NCBI RefSeq assembly: GCF_000142905.1
Contig: NW_013657678.1
Span: forward strand, 207,877-271,876
DNA: 64,000 nt
Direction: 5' to 3'
Source: Thecamonas trahens ATCC 50062
Lineage: Eukaryota; Apusozoa; Apusomonadida; Apusomonadidae
Shown: positions 38,433 through 48,078 of the stretch, in pieces
Numbering within the stretch: position 1 is the stretch's first letter
Layout: the number at the start of each line of letters is the position of its first letter
Position numbers and translations under genes: made by a program
Notes under the pieces: model-generated
What the model was told of the DNA's origin: nothing
Database searches by the model: none
The model's input: the letters and a program-made list of their open reading frames with translations, nothing else

Positions 38433-40871
38433 TTACTCAACGCTCGCAACGGTGGCATGCGACGCAGCCAGAGTGGTGCCAGCCGCAGATGACGACTCGG
38501 TGGTGCACTCGTTGCTGGGCTCTTCTGCTTGCCCAGCCCGCTCTTCGGCGCGGCTGGCTTCGATTTCACGCAAGGCAGCATCCTGGTCGGCCAGAAAGCC
38601 ATCAACCGGCGTCTCTCCGGCAACAACAACGTACTGAGAGGTGTCCAAGGCATCAAGGAAGGCGGCGCGCAAGACATCGAACCGCGCGATGACGTCGTAG
38701 GCAACTGGCGCGTCGACCATGGCGTCAAGGCTCTCTGGGCGCGAGGTCTTGCGCTTCGCACGCATGGCGGTGAGCTTGGAGCCCATGAATCGCGAGGCTG
38801 ACCGGAGCCGCGACGCAAGATTGGCCGAGACCGGGCCATCGTGAGAGGCGTTGTCGGACGGGATGTCGCCGTCACTGTCAAACACCTTTTCCAGCGCTGC
38901 GGCCATTGCCACCCGCTCGACGTCTGGCAGCGGAACGAGAGGGTCGTTGAGAATGAGGAGAGAGGCGAGGGCAGCCCATGCGCGCGCCGAGAGCTTGGGG
39001 CCGATCGAGGGCGCCGAACCGACAAGCAGGCGCTGGAGCGAAGACATGGCCTGCACCGCAGCCTTGGCCGAGACGGGCGAGTCGGGCGTGGCGCCCGGTG
39101 AGGTCTCGTCGTCAATCCGCACAAAGTCGTCGAAAAAGTCACGGAGTGCGACTTGCTGCTCGGCGCAGAACGAGTTAAGCAAGTTCATCGGCGACGACGC
39201 GGGCGGCGTGACGCCATTGGCCATGTTCTGGAGCGTCTTGGCCACTAGCACGAGGGTGCGGCGGACAGGGCGCGCAGGTGTCTCGTCGACAAGACCAAAG
39301 ACCGAGGGCGAGACAATGGCCGGACAGTAAAAACGAAGGAAGAGAAAGCCGCCGAGTGCCCGGTACACAAACTCGGGTCGCGACGGCCACTGGCGGGCGA
39401 CTGCAGCCTGGAGGTACTGGCAGACGAACCTAAAGGCGAGCGGCACAAACTTGGAGGAGAAGAGAATGGCGGCAAGGAACGAGGAGCACTCGCGGGTGAG
39501 CGCCTCAGCGCTGGCGGCCTGCGCTGCGGCGGCAGCTTCAGGCGACATCTCGCCCATGCGCTGCGGATCGATCTCCAACGCAACCGAGCGGAAGACGAGG
39601 TCGAGGACCATCGGGCCGATCGACGCTTCCAGGTAGTCGCGCCCGATGAGTACCGCAAACTGCTTCATGAACTTGGTCAGCGGCGAATCGGTCCGGAACA
39701 ACGTGGTGTAGTCTTCGGTGGCCGAGACTTCGTTGTCGATGAAGATCTTGAGCACCGGAAGTGCGACTTGGCGGTAGACTGCGACGTTAGCCAGAGCGTC
39801 CATGAACGCTGACCGGTCTCCGAGCGGGAGCGCGCGGGTGATCCGATAGAGCCGTACAAACGGCGGTGCGAGGAGCCAGGCCTCGAGCGCCTTCAGTGGC
39901 GAGTCGATCTTCCACTCGGTCGCCGCCGGCACTTCGTACTCGTCGTTGTCGTTCGAATCCGACATGTTGGCCGAGTGGGCCGGTGAGAACCCACGCGGTG
40001 TCCGACCGTCTGAATCGCACGAAGCCGAGCCCGACGACGCGCGGCCGGGGGACGACGATGATGAGCCAGACGCAGGTGTCCGCTCCGGAAGAACAAGCGC
40101 GGGCATGTCCGCGGTCGAGGTCGATGTTGGGCGAGTGTGCGACTTGCGCGCTTCGCGCCGGCGACGTTTGTACTTTTTGACGCATGCCACCGAGCAGAAC
40201 GCCTTGTCCTTGGCTTTGATAAATTTGGACGAGAGCGCGACCGAGCACTCGGAACAGAGCAGGCACTCGGTGTGCCAGAGGCGGCCCATCGAGCGGACAA
40301 AGACCGTGGTCTGCATGTCCTGCTTGCATCCGTGGCACCGCGGCGCCGTCCCGCCGTTCATGCACACTGTATCGCAGTACGGCCGACCACCCGCCGACAC
40401 AAACGGCACGTCCAGCAAGCTCTCGCCGCACAGCTCGCACACAAAGCACGCCGAGTGCCACACAGCGCCGGCTGCTTCCACCCCGGTCCGCTCCACCCCG
40501 CCGCGGCACCTCGCGCAGGCTACCTCGGTCGACCGCGGGCGCTCGCGCTCACAAGCCGCCGTCTGTGCTCCACCCTGCCCCTCCCCTGCCTGCAAGCTCG
40601 CTCTCTCGCCAGTCTGCGACCTTGCCCCCGCGTCTGCCCGCACCCCTTCTCCCTCTTGGTCGCCGCCACTGTCCCGGCTCTCTCCGGCACCCGGCGCAGC
40701 GGCGGCAGGCCCTGCCTCAGCAGCCGGCGTCGGCGAGGCGGGAGCCTCAAGCACGGACTGCGCCGCCAATGTCACAGGCGGGGTCGGGGTCGCCGCGCTG
40801 GTCGGTGTGGTGCGCAAAGGCGGTGTCCCTGGCGTTGGTGGGAGCGCACGTCTCGTGCGCTTGCTGGCCAT
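38433..40871 (-). CDS. LIM-LIM-RasGAP protein
   Basis: 812 residues. A disordered Pro/Ala/Gly-rich N-terminus is followed by two LIM domains: about 117-172 (CARC..WHSACFVCELC..PYCDTVC) and about 178-235 (CHGCK..WHTECLLCSEC..FCSVACV). A basic KKYKRRRR stretch and a Ser-rich linker lead to a RasGAP domain at about 330-570. That domain has the arginine-finger loop (TLFRTDSPLTKFM) and the FLRF.CPAIVSP signature with the second conserved Arg, so catalysis looks intact. The C-terminal 200 residues are helical and unassigned. It would stimulate GTP hydrolysis on a Ras-like GTPase, with LIM domains as protein-interaction sites. The adjacent upstream gene also encodes a LIM protein. Confidence 0.88.
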   Translation of the reverse strand: MASKRTRRALPPTPGTPPLRTTPTSAATPTPPVTLAAQSVLEAPASPTPAAEAGPAAAAPGAGESRDSGGDQEGEGVRADAGARSQTGERASLQAGEGQGGAQTAACERERPRSTEVACARCRGGVERTGVEAAGAVWHSACFVCELCGESLLDVPFVSAGGRPYCDTVCMNGGTAPRCHGCKQDMQTTVFVRSMGRLWHTECLLCSECSVALSSKFIKAKDKAFCSVACVKKYKRRRREARKSHTRPTSTSTADMPALVLPERTPASGSSSSSPGRASSGSASCDSDGRTPRGFSPAHSANMSDSNDNDEYEVPAATEWKIDSPLKALEAWLLAPPFVRLYRITRALPLGDRSAFMDALANVAVYRQVALPVLKIFIDNEVSATEDYTTLFRTDSPLTKFMKQFAVLIGRDYLEASIGPMVLDLVFRSVALEIDPQRMGEMSPEAAAAAQAASAEALTRECSSFLAAILFSSKFVPLAFRFVCQYLQAAVARQWPSRPEFVYRALGGFLFLRFYCPAIVSPSVFGLVDETPARPVRRTLVLVAKTLQNMANGVTPPASSPMNLLNSFCAEQQVALRDFFDDFVRIDDETSPGATPDSPVSAKAAVQAMSSLQRLLVGSAPSIGPKLSARAWAALASLLILNDPLVPLPDVERVAMAAALEKVFDSDGDIPSDNASHDGPVSANLASRLRSASRFMGSKLTAMRAKRKTSRPESLDAMVDAPVAYDVIARFDVLRAAFLDALDTSQYVVVAGETPVDGFLADQDAALREIEASRAEERAGQAEEPSNECTTESSSAAGTTLAASHATVASVE

Positions 40872-41065
40872 GGGCGAGAGACACGTGTCTTATGTTTCGG
40901 GGAAGGCCGACGAACGCGTGTGTTGGTCGGCACGTGCCGGCTGCGCCACTATAGGGAGGGGGGGGGGGGGGGGCACTGGAGCGCAGTAGCGCGGATTGTT
41001 TGTAATGGCTCTCTCTAGGGCAAGTGCTGGGCGGTAGCGCTGAGGTCATGGGTTGGGCCCAACGG

Positions 41066-42781
41066 CTACAGGAAAGCATCGGTGCCGCGGCGGGACTTGC
41101 GCCGCCGCGCGTGACGGCGCGAGTGAGCTGACTGGCGGAGTGCGCGGCGCGACGAGCGGCGGCGCGGTGAGCCTGGAGTGGCGCGGGTGGATGACGATGA
41201 CGACGAAGGAAGACAAGCCGGGCGGTCGTGGAACTTTTCACCGCCGCGAACAACGTAGATGCCAATGATGGCCTCGCCGCAGCCAGTGCACACGGTGCCG
41301 GTGGCGAGCGCAAAGTGCTCGGAGCAGTATGGTTGTCCCTCAAACTCGAAGAACTCGCCCGAGGGGAACGGCTCGTTGCAGACGGCGCAGACGAAGCACT
41401 CTTGGTGCCAGGCAACGCCCAGCGCAGAGATGGCAACTCCGCGGATGATCGAGTCCGGACAGCCCTGTCGGGCACAATGTGGTGAGAAGAGCTCGTGGTA
41501 GTGGGCCTCGCAGTACGGCAGGCCATTGTGCGGGATAAAGGTGAGGTTATCAAACGGCTTGCGATCGTAGGCGCACACAAAGTGGTTCGGATGGAATACG
41601 CAGTCCATGGCCAAGACTGCCGAGCCAAAGATCGCCTCCTTGCACATGGCGCACTCGCGCCCGTCGCCCTCTTCAGTCACAAATCGGGTGTGCCCGTCGT
41701 GGACCTCGCGGAGTTCCTCAGTCTCCCACTGCAGCGACCGCGACGGCTGGAACTCTTCCACTGACTTGTTGAGCTCCAGAATTGAGCCCATCGACGGGCT
41801 TGCCGCCGCCGGCGGCGGCGCCCGAGGCGGTTTTGGCTTGCGTGGCGGCGAAGCTACCTTTGACGACGACGCAGTCGAGACACGCGATCGAGCCTTGCGT
41901 GGGCTTCGCTTGACTGATGTAAACTTGGGCTGGACTCGCGGGATTGCTCTTTGCGGCGAGCCCGGATTGCCCGGTGACGCGGTCAGCAGATGCGAGCGGT
42001 CGGCCATGAACTTTTCGTACAGCTCGCGCGACGAGCGTTGGCTCCGCGGCGACGCGCCTGTAGGCGGGGCAGGATCGGCGGCAGCCACCGGCGCCGCTGC
42101 TGCTGCCGTCGTCCCGGCGTAGACAGGGTAGGGGACAAAGTAGACCGTTGGCTGCGACGCAGGCTGGGCAACCGATGGCGAGGCCTGAGGCGCCGGTGCT
42201 GGACCACAGCCAGCATGGTGGGAGCATCCGTGACCACATCCGCGTCCGCACCCGTGGTACTGCGAGTAGGGTGGCGGATGATAAGTCGGATAGGGCGCCG
42301 GGAAGTACGCGGGGTGCGGAGCAGGCGCTGATGGCGCAATCATCGGAGCAGGAGCCGACGGCGCAGCCGATGGTGTAGCCTGCAGTGTGGTCGACGGCGC
42401 AGACTCGACCCGACCGCTGTCGTGGCCGGCAAAGACGCCGTAGTAGTGGTTGTGAATGGTGGCCTGTCCGTGTTGCTGGGTGCGGCCGGCGGCATCAGGC
42501 AGGTCTGCAGCCGGAGGCAGAGCCGGGACTGGTGGATCAAGCGGCGGAAGCGTCCGCGGCCTAGCGACATACCGCGATGGGCGCGACGAGGGATGCGCTG
42601 AGCGGCGAGCCGGCGAGCTGGCGTGGGCACTTGCCCGGCGGGCAAAGGCGACAGACGACGGACCGACGGTGGTAAAGGTGGATGGGCACAACAGCTCCTT
42701 CTGGTATGGCGTGAGGAGGCGAAACCGCGGGTCGTGAGCCAGCGGCGAGGGTGCGGTCTGCACCCGGTGGGGGTGGTGCAT
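41066..42781 (-). CDS. LIM-domain protein with long disordered N-terminus (paxillin-like C-terminus)
   Basis: 571 residues. The first 350 are Pro/Ala/Ser-rich with a Gly/His/Cys patch (HGCGRGCGHGCSHHAGC) and a basic Ser segment. An acidic helix follows, then LIM 1 (CAMCKEAIFG..FHPNHFVCAYD..PYCEAHYHELF), LIM 2 (CARQGCP..WHQECFVCAVC..PYCSEHF) and the start of LIM 3 (CTGCGEAIIGIYVVRGGEKFH). LIM 3 stops half-way and continues in a Ser/Arg-rich tail, so either the third LIM is degenerate or a frameshift hides its second zinc site. It is probably an actin or adhesion adaptor. A C9 tract lies 8 bases before the ATG. Confidence 0.82.
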   Translation of the reverse strand: MHHPHRVQTAPSPLAHDPRFRLLTPYQKELLCPSTFTTVGPSSVAFARRASAHASSPARRSAHPSSRPSRYVARPRTLPPLDPPVPALPPAADLPDAAGRTQQHGQATIHNHYYGVFAGHDSGRVESAPSTTLQATPSAAPSAPAPMIAPSAPAPHPAYFPAPYPTYHPPPYSQYHGCGRGCGHGCSHHAGCGPAPAPQASPSVAQPASQPTVYFVPYPVYAGTTAAAAAPVAAADPAPPTGASPRSQRSSRELYEKFMADRSHLLTASPGNPGSPQRAIPRVQPKFTSVKRSPRKARSRVSTASSSKVASPPRKPKPPRAPPPAAASPSMGSILELNKSVEEFQPSRSLQWETEELREVHDGHTRFVTEEGDGRECAMCKEAIFGSAVLAMDCVFHPNHFVCAYDRKPFDNLTFIPHNGLPYCEAHYHELFSPHCARQGCPDSIIRGVAISALGVAWHQECFVCAVCNEPFPSGEFFEFEGQPYCSEHFALATGTVCTGCGEAIIGIYVVRGGEKFHDRPACLPSSSSSSTRATPGSPRRRSSRRALRQSAHSRRHARRRKSRRGTDAFL

Positions 42782-42964
42782 TGGGAGCGGGGGGGGGAGG
42801 GGAGGGGTGTGACGTGGGTGTGAAGGAACGCTTGGCAGCGAGTCAATTGGCGGCAGGTGGTGGCAGGGGCAGGGGCAGGTGGTGGCAGGGGCGACACAGG
42901 CGACAGACGACAGACGGCCCCCCTAACACCCGTCCCACTCCGCTTGTCATTGCCCGTACCTGCC
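42782..42964. promoter_or_regulatory. Divergent promoter between LIM gene and calmodulin-like gene
   Basis: 183 bases with the C/G tract (42789-42797) beside the LIM start, and repeated GGCAGGTGG/GGCAGGGGC units toward the calmodulin-like start. Confidence 0.35.
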
Positions 42965-43486
42965 ATGTCGGACAAGCACGAGTTGGGATCATCAGTGGCT
43001 CGGGCAGGGCCGGACGGAAGAACGGGCAAGGCTCGGCTCGCCGATGTGCTGACGGCCGAGCAGCTGGGCGAGTGCAGGGCGCTGTTTGACGAGGCGGATG
43101 CGGATGGCAACGGGACCATCGATCCGGCCGAGGCGATGGTCTTTCTCCGCCGTCTCGGCCTCAATCCGTCGCAGGCCGCCATTGACGAGTGGCTGGCCGA
43201 GTCGGACGCCGACGGCTCGGGCACAGTGACCTTTGATGACTTTGTGGCCATGTTTGTCAAGGATCTGGTCCACGAGCACGACCAGCCGTCGCTCGAGGAG
43301 GCTTTTCGCATCTTTGATCTTGACGGCTCGGGCACTGTTTCGGTCGCTGAGTTTGTCCACATTCTGACCTCCATGGGCGAGCCGCTGACCGAGGACGAGG
43401 CCAGGGCCATGATCGCCGAGGCCGACGTTGACAACGACGGCGTCCTCAACTGCCGCGAGTTTGTCCAGCTCATGCACTCGTGGTGA
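42965..43486 (+). CDS. Calmodulin/centrin-like four-EF-hand protein
   Basis: 173 residues starting MSDKHE, with a 25-residue N-terminal extension. Four EF-hand loops are present: 45-56 (DADADGNG region, ending in Glu), 81-92 (DADGSGTVTFDD, with Asp in place of the final Glu), 118-129 (DLDGSGTVSVAE) and 154-165 (DVDNDGVLNCRE). Loops 1, 3 and 4 keep all ligands, so at least three calcium sites are likely. Loop 2 may bind weakly. The extension is centrin-like, but the spacing suits either group. It is tail to tail with the RUN-WH2 gene, 28 bases apart. Confidence 0.9.
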   Translation: MSDKHELGSSVARAGPDGRTGKARLADVLTAEQLGECRALFDEADADGNGTIDPAEAMVFLRRLGLNPSQAAIDEWLAESDADGSGTVTFDDFVAMFVKDLVHEHDQPSLEEAFRIFDLDGSGTVSVAEFVHILTSMGEPLTEDEARAMIAEADVDNDGVLNCREFVQLMHSW

Positions 43487-43514
43487 AGGCGTGGGCAGTG
43501 TTTGCTTGCTCTTG

Positions 43515-45061
43515 CTACGGCGATGGTGAGACAGAGGCCATCGCTCGCCGCATGGTGCGCATGGCCGACGAGATGGTGAGAAAGTGTGACGGCGCCGGCG
43601 AGCTCTTGGCCGTTATGCGGCACTTTGTTGGCGTCTGCCCATACGGTGTCCGCTCCTGGAGCGGTGAGTCATCCCAGCCCGAGCTTGTTTCGGACATAAA
43701 CGATCCGTTGGTGCCTCTCTGCGGCGTAGCGTTCTCGTCGCCGAGATCGAGCTTGCGGATGGACGCCGCCAGGGAGTTGAGCAGGCCCGGCCGCGGCGCC
43801 GACTGAGCGCCACGCGCCCGTGGACCCGGTGTCTGGCGGAGCTTGACTCCGTTTGCAATCGATGCGAGGAGCGCGGCGTGCGAGCCACCATGGGACTCGC
43901 CGGGTGTTGACGCAGGGCTCACCACCCGGACCACCCGAGACGGTCGATTCGCGGGAGGCGATGACGGTGGCGGTGGTGGTGGGGGTGGTGGCGGCGGCGG
44001 CGGCGGTGCGCTAGTGACAGATACAATTGCCGCTGCAGCAGGGTGTGGCCCCGCACTCGCGGCGGTCAGGGTAGCGGTGGCGGGAGGCGGTGGCGGTGGC
44101 AGGCCAGCCATCGCCGTGCCAAGCGGCGGCGGGGGCGGCGGAAGAACCGCAGGGGGAACAGATGCAGGTGCAGGCACTGCTGGCAGAGCAGTCACGTCAG
44201 GTGAGGACTCGGTGCTCGCGCCGCCTCGCATGGTGCGGATCTGATTCTCGAGGGCGCGAATGCGCGCCTCGGCCTCGGCCTGGCTTCGAATCGAGTCAGC
44301 CACCTCGGTTGCGCGCTCAGTGAGGACGTCGACCAGTCGCTCGCGAAGCCGGTCGTTCTCGCGGCGCGCAGCCTCCAGACACGTCAGTGTGTCCGAGTGG
44401 ACAGTCTGCAGCTCTTCGTACGAGAGGCAGAGTGGAGAAATAGCCTCAGTCTGGGTAGCAATCGATTGAGTGGTCACCGGCGGAGCCAGGTGCGGCTGTT
44501 CGACTTTGTCAGTCGGTGGGATTGCCGCAGGCGACGGCGGCCACGAGACCGAAGACAGTGGACCTAGAGCCCGGACTACGTATGAGACGAGTGTGGGCGT
44601 CCGCAGGATGCCCCATGGCTCGTGCAGAGCCGGTGGGATGGAGCCGGCCACGTGTTGGATCCATGCCGGAATCATGGCATACTCCAAGCCGAGACCAATC
44701 CAGATGCAGAGCGCGTCGTCGTCCGAGGTGGATTGTGCCGTGGCCAGCCGCATTGCGCGGGGAAAGCTGGCATCGCCTGCAGGACCGGCCGTCGCCGCCG
44801 CCGTCACCACGGCCCACGGGCTCGTGTTGGCGCGGACGCCATGGCTCAGGACGGCGGCCACACACTGGGCCACAGTCGCTGCACTGCGTGAGAGCACCAG
44901 CGGAGGCGCCATCGCCGTCTTGACAGCATGCTGCACAAGTGGTAGGACCTCTGTGTGTGTCGGATGGGTGTTGGGCAGTGAGTGTGTGAGGAGGGAAGGA
45001 GGGAGGCGGTGGAAGTCAGGACCGGGGGGGGGGGGGGGGGCGTACCGGAAGCCGTGGTCAT
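43515..45061 (-). CDS. RUN domain-polyproline-WH2 actin regulator
   Basis: Exon 1 (45061-45046) encodes MTTAS plus one base; exon 2 is 44950-43515; the product is 483 residues. Splicing restores GluValLeuProLeuVal at the start of helix 1. Residues about 6-150 resemble a RUN domain (LCIWIGLGLEYAMIPAWI, EPWGILRTPTLVSYVV). A coiled coil follows (LEAARRENDRLRERLVDVLTE), then long proline runs of up to 14 for profilin or SH3 binding. A WH2 motif (ALLASIANGVKLRQT) binds monomeric actin, and a shorter LLNSLAASIRKL segment follows. RUN domains bind Rab/Rap-type GTPases. The set suggests GTPase-directed actin assembly. The domain calls are mine by pattern; WH2 and polyproline are clear, RUN less so. 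Confidence 0.75.
44951..45045 (-). other. 95-nt intron in the RUN-WH2 gene
   Basis: Donor GTACG is followed directly by 17 C (45040-45024); the acceptor is CACACAG. The phase-1 junction G|AG makes Glu. It has the same form as the histone doublet intron. Confidence 0.72.
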
Positions 45062-45497
45062 GTCCGAGGGAGGAGAAGGAGGAGAAGAAGGAGAAGGATG
45101 ATGCGCAGCGGTGGGAGAGAGGCGGGTGTAAAGAGATTGCAGGTGGAGTAGTGCGAGTGCGGGGTGGCGGGGTGGGGTGTGGCGTTGTTGGATGCCCTTC
45201 CAGGGGTGGGGTGTGTCGGTGCGTGTGTGTGTTCGGGCGGCACCTTGACGAAAGTTTGAACGGTTTGAACGGTTCGTGTCGGTTGCTTTGGTGGGTCGGT
45301 TGACTGGTGGGTGGGCCTGGCCGGCTGTTTGCTTGCCGGCGGAGAGTGGACAGCACGGATGTGGGGTGCTTGCCAGCATGTACGGTGCAGCCCATGGTAA
45401 TCGTTTTGAAGGACTTGGATAGATGAGAGACTTCGTTGGAGGACTGTTTAGTTGGTTGGTTGGTCGTATAGAGGGAGGAGGGGGGGGGGGGGACGGA
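45062..45497. other. Intergenic, upstream of RUN-WH2 and downstream of PACRG
   Basis: 436 bases, presumed promoter and 5' leader of the RUN-WH2 gene plus the PACRG 3' end. It contains GGAGAAGGAGAAGAAGGAG repeats (45069-45095) and G runs near 45480. No gene is recognised. Confidence 0.4.
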
Positions 45498-46545
45498 TCA
45501 GTTCATGACGCACGACGAGTACGTCGGGATGATGTAGTTGATGTTGATGTACGCAGCCTCGCCACCGTTGAGCTCAAGAAGCTGGAGAGTCTCCTCCACC
45601 AGGTCGCCGACGTTGCGGCGGAAGCGCTGGCCGTAGTCGATGCCGTCGCCAAGGTTGAGGTTCTTGTTCTTGTACAAGCCCATGATGGGGAGTATTTGGC
45701 GGAAGTACGGGGTGAGGGCGACGCCGACGTCGGGCGCGGAGAGGACGAGCCGCTGGATCATGATGAGGGTGCGGCAGACGATCTCTTCGTCGCGGGTGTT
45801 GAGGGCGGCCTTGATGGGCAGGACGAGCTGCGGGACGACCGGCACGATCTTGGAGCCTCCGTTTTCCAGCAGGTCGATGGCACCCTGGTAGGCGAGGAAG
45901 CGGTACGGCTCCTGCGTCTCGGAGAGGCCGGCAAAGAAGGTCGGCAGGTAGTGGTGGTAGTCGAGCTTCTCGATCTCCACCATCCAGCGGATGCGGTTGC
46001 CCAACGCCCGGTGCTCCACAGCGATCGGCAGGTCGCCACGCTCATAGAATCGGCGAAACTTGGTCGGCTTGGGCTTGCGCTTCTTGAACGCTCCAGCCTT
46101 GGGCGGACCCGGGTCGCGCGTCTCCTTGGGCTTCTTCAGCGACGACGAGAGCGTCAGCGGCTTGCGGGTCCCGGGCGTCCTGGTTCCAGCTGCACCGGCA
46201 GTGGAGGCGAGGGGAGACATGCTCGAGCCTGTGCCACCAGCGTACACGGTGATGAGTGAGTGGTAAGCATGTACGAGTATGCATGGCATTGGTGTGGTGC
46301 TGTGTCCGATTGCGGTGGGGCAATATGTCTGCGGCAGAGGCCAAGGGGCAGCCAAGGGCAAATTGTGGGGCAGCCAACGGCTGACCGAACAGGGGGTGAG
46401 GGGGGGAGGGGGAGGGGGAAGGGGGGAGGGGGAGGGGACACAGGGCATGGGGTGCGGGGCATGGAGTGTGGGCTATGGAGTGCGTACTTGCGGCGGCGGC
46501 GGCAGGGGCAGGGGACGTGGGTGGGAGGGTCAGCCGGGCAGACAT
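45498..46545 (-). CDS. PACRG: PACRG, ciliary doublet-microtubule inner junction protein
   Basis: Exon 2 (46228-45498) carries the whole conserved domain: [72 protein letters not shown] and the C-terminal YIIPTYSSC, matching PACRG in order. Exon 1 (46545-46488, [12 protein letters not shown]...) joins through a 259-nt intron in correct phase, giving about 262 residues. An upstream in-frame ATG at 46635 is an alternative. The first ATG in exon 2 (46220) would also make a near-complete protein. PACRG links A- and B-tubules of the axoneme, so the organism has motile cilia. Domain identity is certain; exon 1 is tentative. Confidence 0.92.
46229..46487 (-). other. Probable 259-nt intron in PACRG
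   Basis: Donor GTACGC after GCCGCAA; acceptor GGCACAG before GCTCGAGCATG. It contains C-rich sequence on the sense strand (complement of 46396-46436). The phase fits exon 1 at 46545. Confidence 0.5.
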
Positions 46546-46705
46546 GGTGGTGTCTGTGCCGAGTGAGAGCGAAGTGGCTACGGCTGGGCCTGGGACACGG
46601 CTGAGCGCTGGTGCGACGGTGGCGGAAACGGTCACCGGAAGGATGACCGCGGGAGGACAGGAGGAGGGGGGGATAGAGAGAGAGATGTATAGTCATCGCA
46701 GCACT

Positions 46706-47671
46706 TCAATAATAGAGCTTGATAAGCTCGTCCGAGACGGCCGACGGGGTTAGGTTGCCGAGGTCGGTGATGAGGAGGGTGATAAACTTGGGCGGGGTGT
46801 AATCGACTGACGAGACCGAAAGCGGAGTGACTTCGGGCTCGTCGCCGTCGGGCACGATGCGTGAGCGGGTGAGGAGCGTGCCAGGCGCAGACGGGTCTTC
46901 GACCGACGATTCCTCTAGGCTGAACTGGGCGCACGGGTAGTCGTCCTGATCGAGCGGATAGAGGCGAGCAAACTTAAACGACTCGGTGGCGACGTAGAAC
47001 GGCTTGTTAAAGCAGTTGGCCACAATAGCCATGGGGTACGAGCCAATCTTGTTGATGATGCCACCAGACTCGACCACGCCTTCCGCACCGGTGATCACCA
47101 TGTCGACCTGCTCCATAACCTTGCCCACAGCGGCGTCGAGAATGAGCGTAACCGGAATGCCCTCAGCGCGCAGCTTAGCCGCCAACAAGTGGCCCGATGT
47201 GTCCGGCCGCGACTCGGTGACAATGACTGAGAACAGCTTGGCCTGCCGCGCTGCGGCGAGCAGCACCGCCGCCACCACTCGCGAGTACGAGTGGGTGAGA
47301 ATGACCGCTCCGTCGCGGATAAACTCGGTCCCAAGCTCTGCAATCCGCGTCCGCGCCTGCGACGCACGCTCCGCAAACGCCGTCCCGCGCCCCACAATCT
47401 TGGCCTTGCACTCGGAAATGTCCGGCAAGTCGAGTGACGTCCGCGTCGCGAACCGCGCAAACAACGCACACGCCGACGATAGCGCAATCGACCCTCCGCC
47501 CACCGCAACAAGCTCCCGCGACGCCTCTTTGATCTCGTCGTTAAGCCCCATAATCGTCGTTGCAGACGACGCAGCAATCGCAGACGTCAGCGCCTCGATG
47601 GCCAGCACCGCCACCGGCACGTCCGGCTCCCGCTGGAGCCGCTCAAAGAAGCTGCTCTGCAGCTCGTTCAT
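46706..47671 (-). CDS. EIF2B1: Translation initiation factor eIF2B subunit alpha
   Basis: 321 residues, close to the human 305. Conserved blocks run the full length: GAVILTHSYSRVVAAVL, VTESRPDTSGHLLAAKL, VTLILDAAVGKVMEQVDMVI, TGAEGVVESGGIINKIGSY, NKPFYVATESFKFARLYPL, DYTPPKFITLLITDLGNLTPSAVSDELIKLYY. The subunit belongs to the regulatory core of eIF2B, the GDP-GTP exchange factor for eIF2, and senses phosphorylated eIF2 alpha. GCN1 at 52.8-61.7 kb acts upstream in the same stress response. The start at 47671 matches the family N-terminus. Upstream, the sense strand has 18 G (47704-47721 as C), opposite to the usual C-tract polarity here. Confidence 0.95.
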   Translation of the reverse strand: MNELQSSFFERLQREPDVPVAVLAIEALTSAIAASSATTIMGLNDEIKEASRELVAVGGGSIALSSACALFARFATRTSLDLPDISECKAKIVGRGTAFAERASQARTRIAELGTEFIRDGAVILTHSYSRVVAAVLLAAARQAKLFSVIVTESRPDTSGHLLAAKLRAEGIPVTLILDAAVGKVMEQVDMVITGAEGVVESGGIINKIGSYPMAIVANCFNKPFYVATESFKFARLYPLDQDDYPCAQFSLEESSVEDPSAPGTLLTRSRIVPDGDEPEVTPLSVSSVDYTPPKFITLLITDLGNLTPSAVSDELIKLYY

Positions 47672-48078
47672 CTCTGTCCAGCCCCAGCGCCCAGTGCCCC
47701 GTCCCCCCCCCCCCCCCCCCCACACACACACATACCACCACCACCACATCCATGTGTCCCCAGAAGCAACCCAGCCCGGTCCGTGCGTCAGTCAGTCAGT
47801 CGCCCGGCAATCACCGCCCCACCACCCACCCCCCCTCCCCCCCCTCCCTCCACGCCCACGCCCACGCCCACCCCCCCCAGACTCTCCAAAGCCATACCTT
47901 CTTGAGGCACAGAGCCCAGGACAAGCGACGAAGCCATGTCTTCCAAGACGGGTGTTGCCGTGGTTGCTGTGCTGGTGCTGGTGCGGACCGCCGAGCCGAG
48001 CCGCTCGACCCGGCTCGGCCCCCGGCTCTTCGAACGCAAGTCGGCGGTTTATGCATGAAGATGAAGATAGAGACGAGG
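47672..48078. other. Intergenic region with possible short plus-strand gene
   Basis: Holds the eIF2B alpha leader and a C/T-rich plus-strand tract (47826-47880). An ATG at 47936 in good context opens a 40-codon frame (MSSKTGVAVVAVLVLVRTAE...) with one hydrophobic stretch, ending near 48060. It could be a small membrane protein, but nothing confirms it. Confidence 0.3.

Noticed and set aside
39940-39980. GTTCGAATCC-like B box
   Set aside because: It lies inside the LIM-RasGAP coding sequence and has no matching A box or stem.
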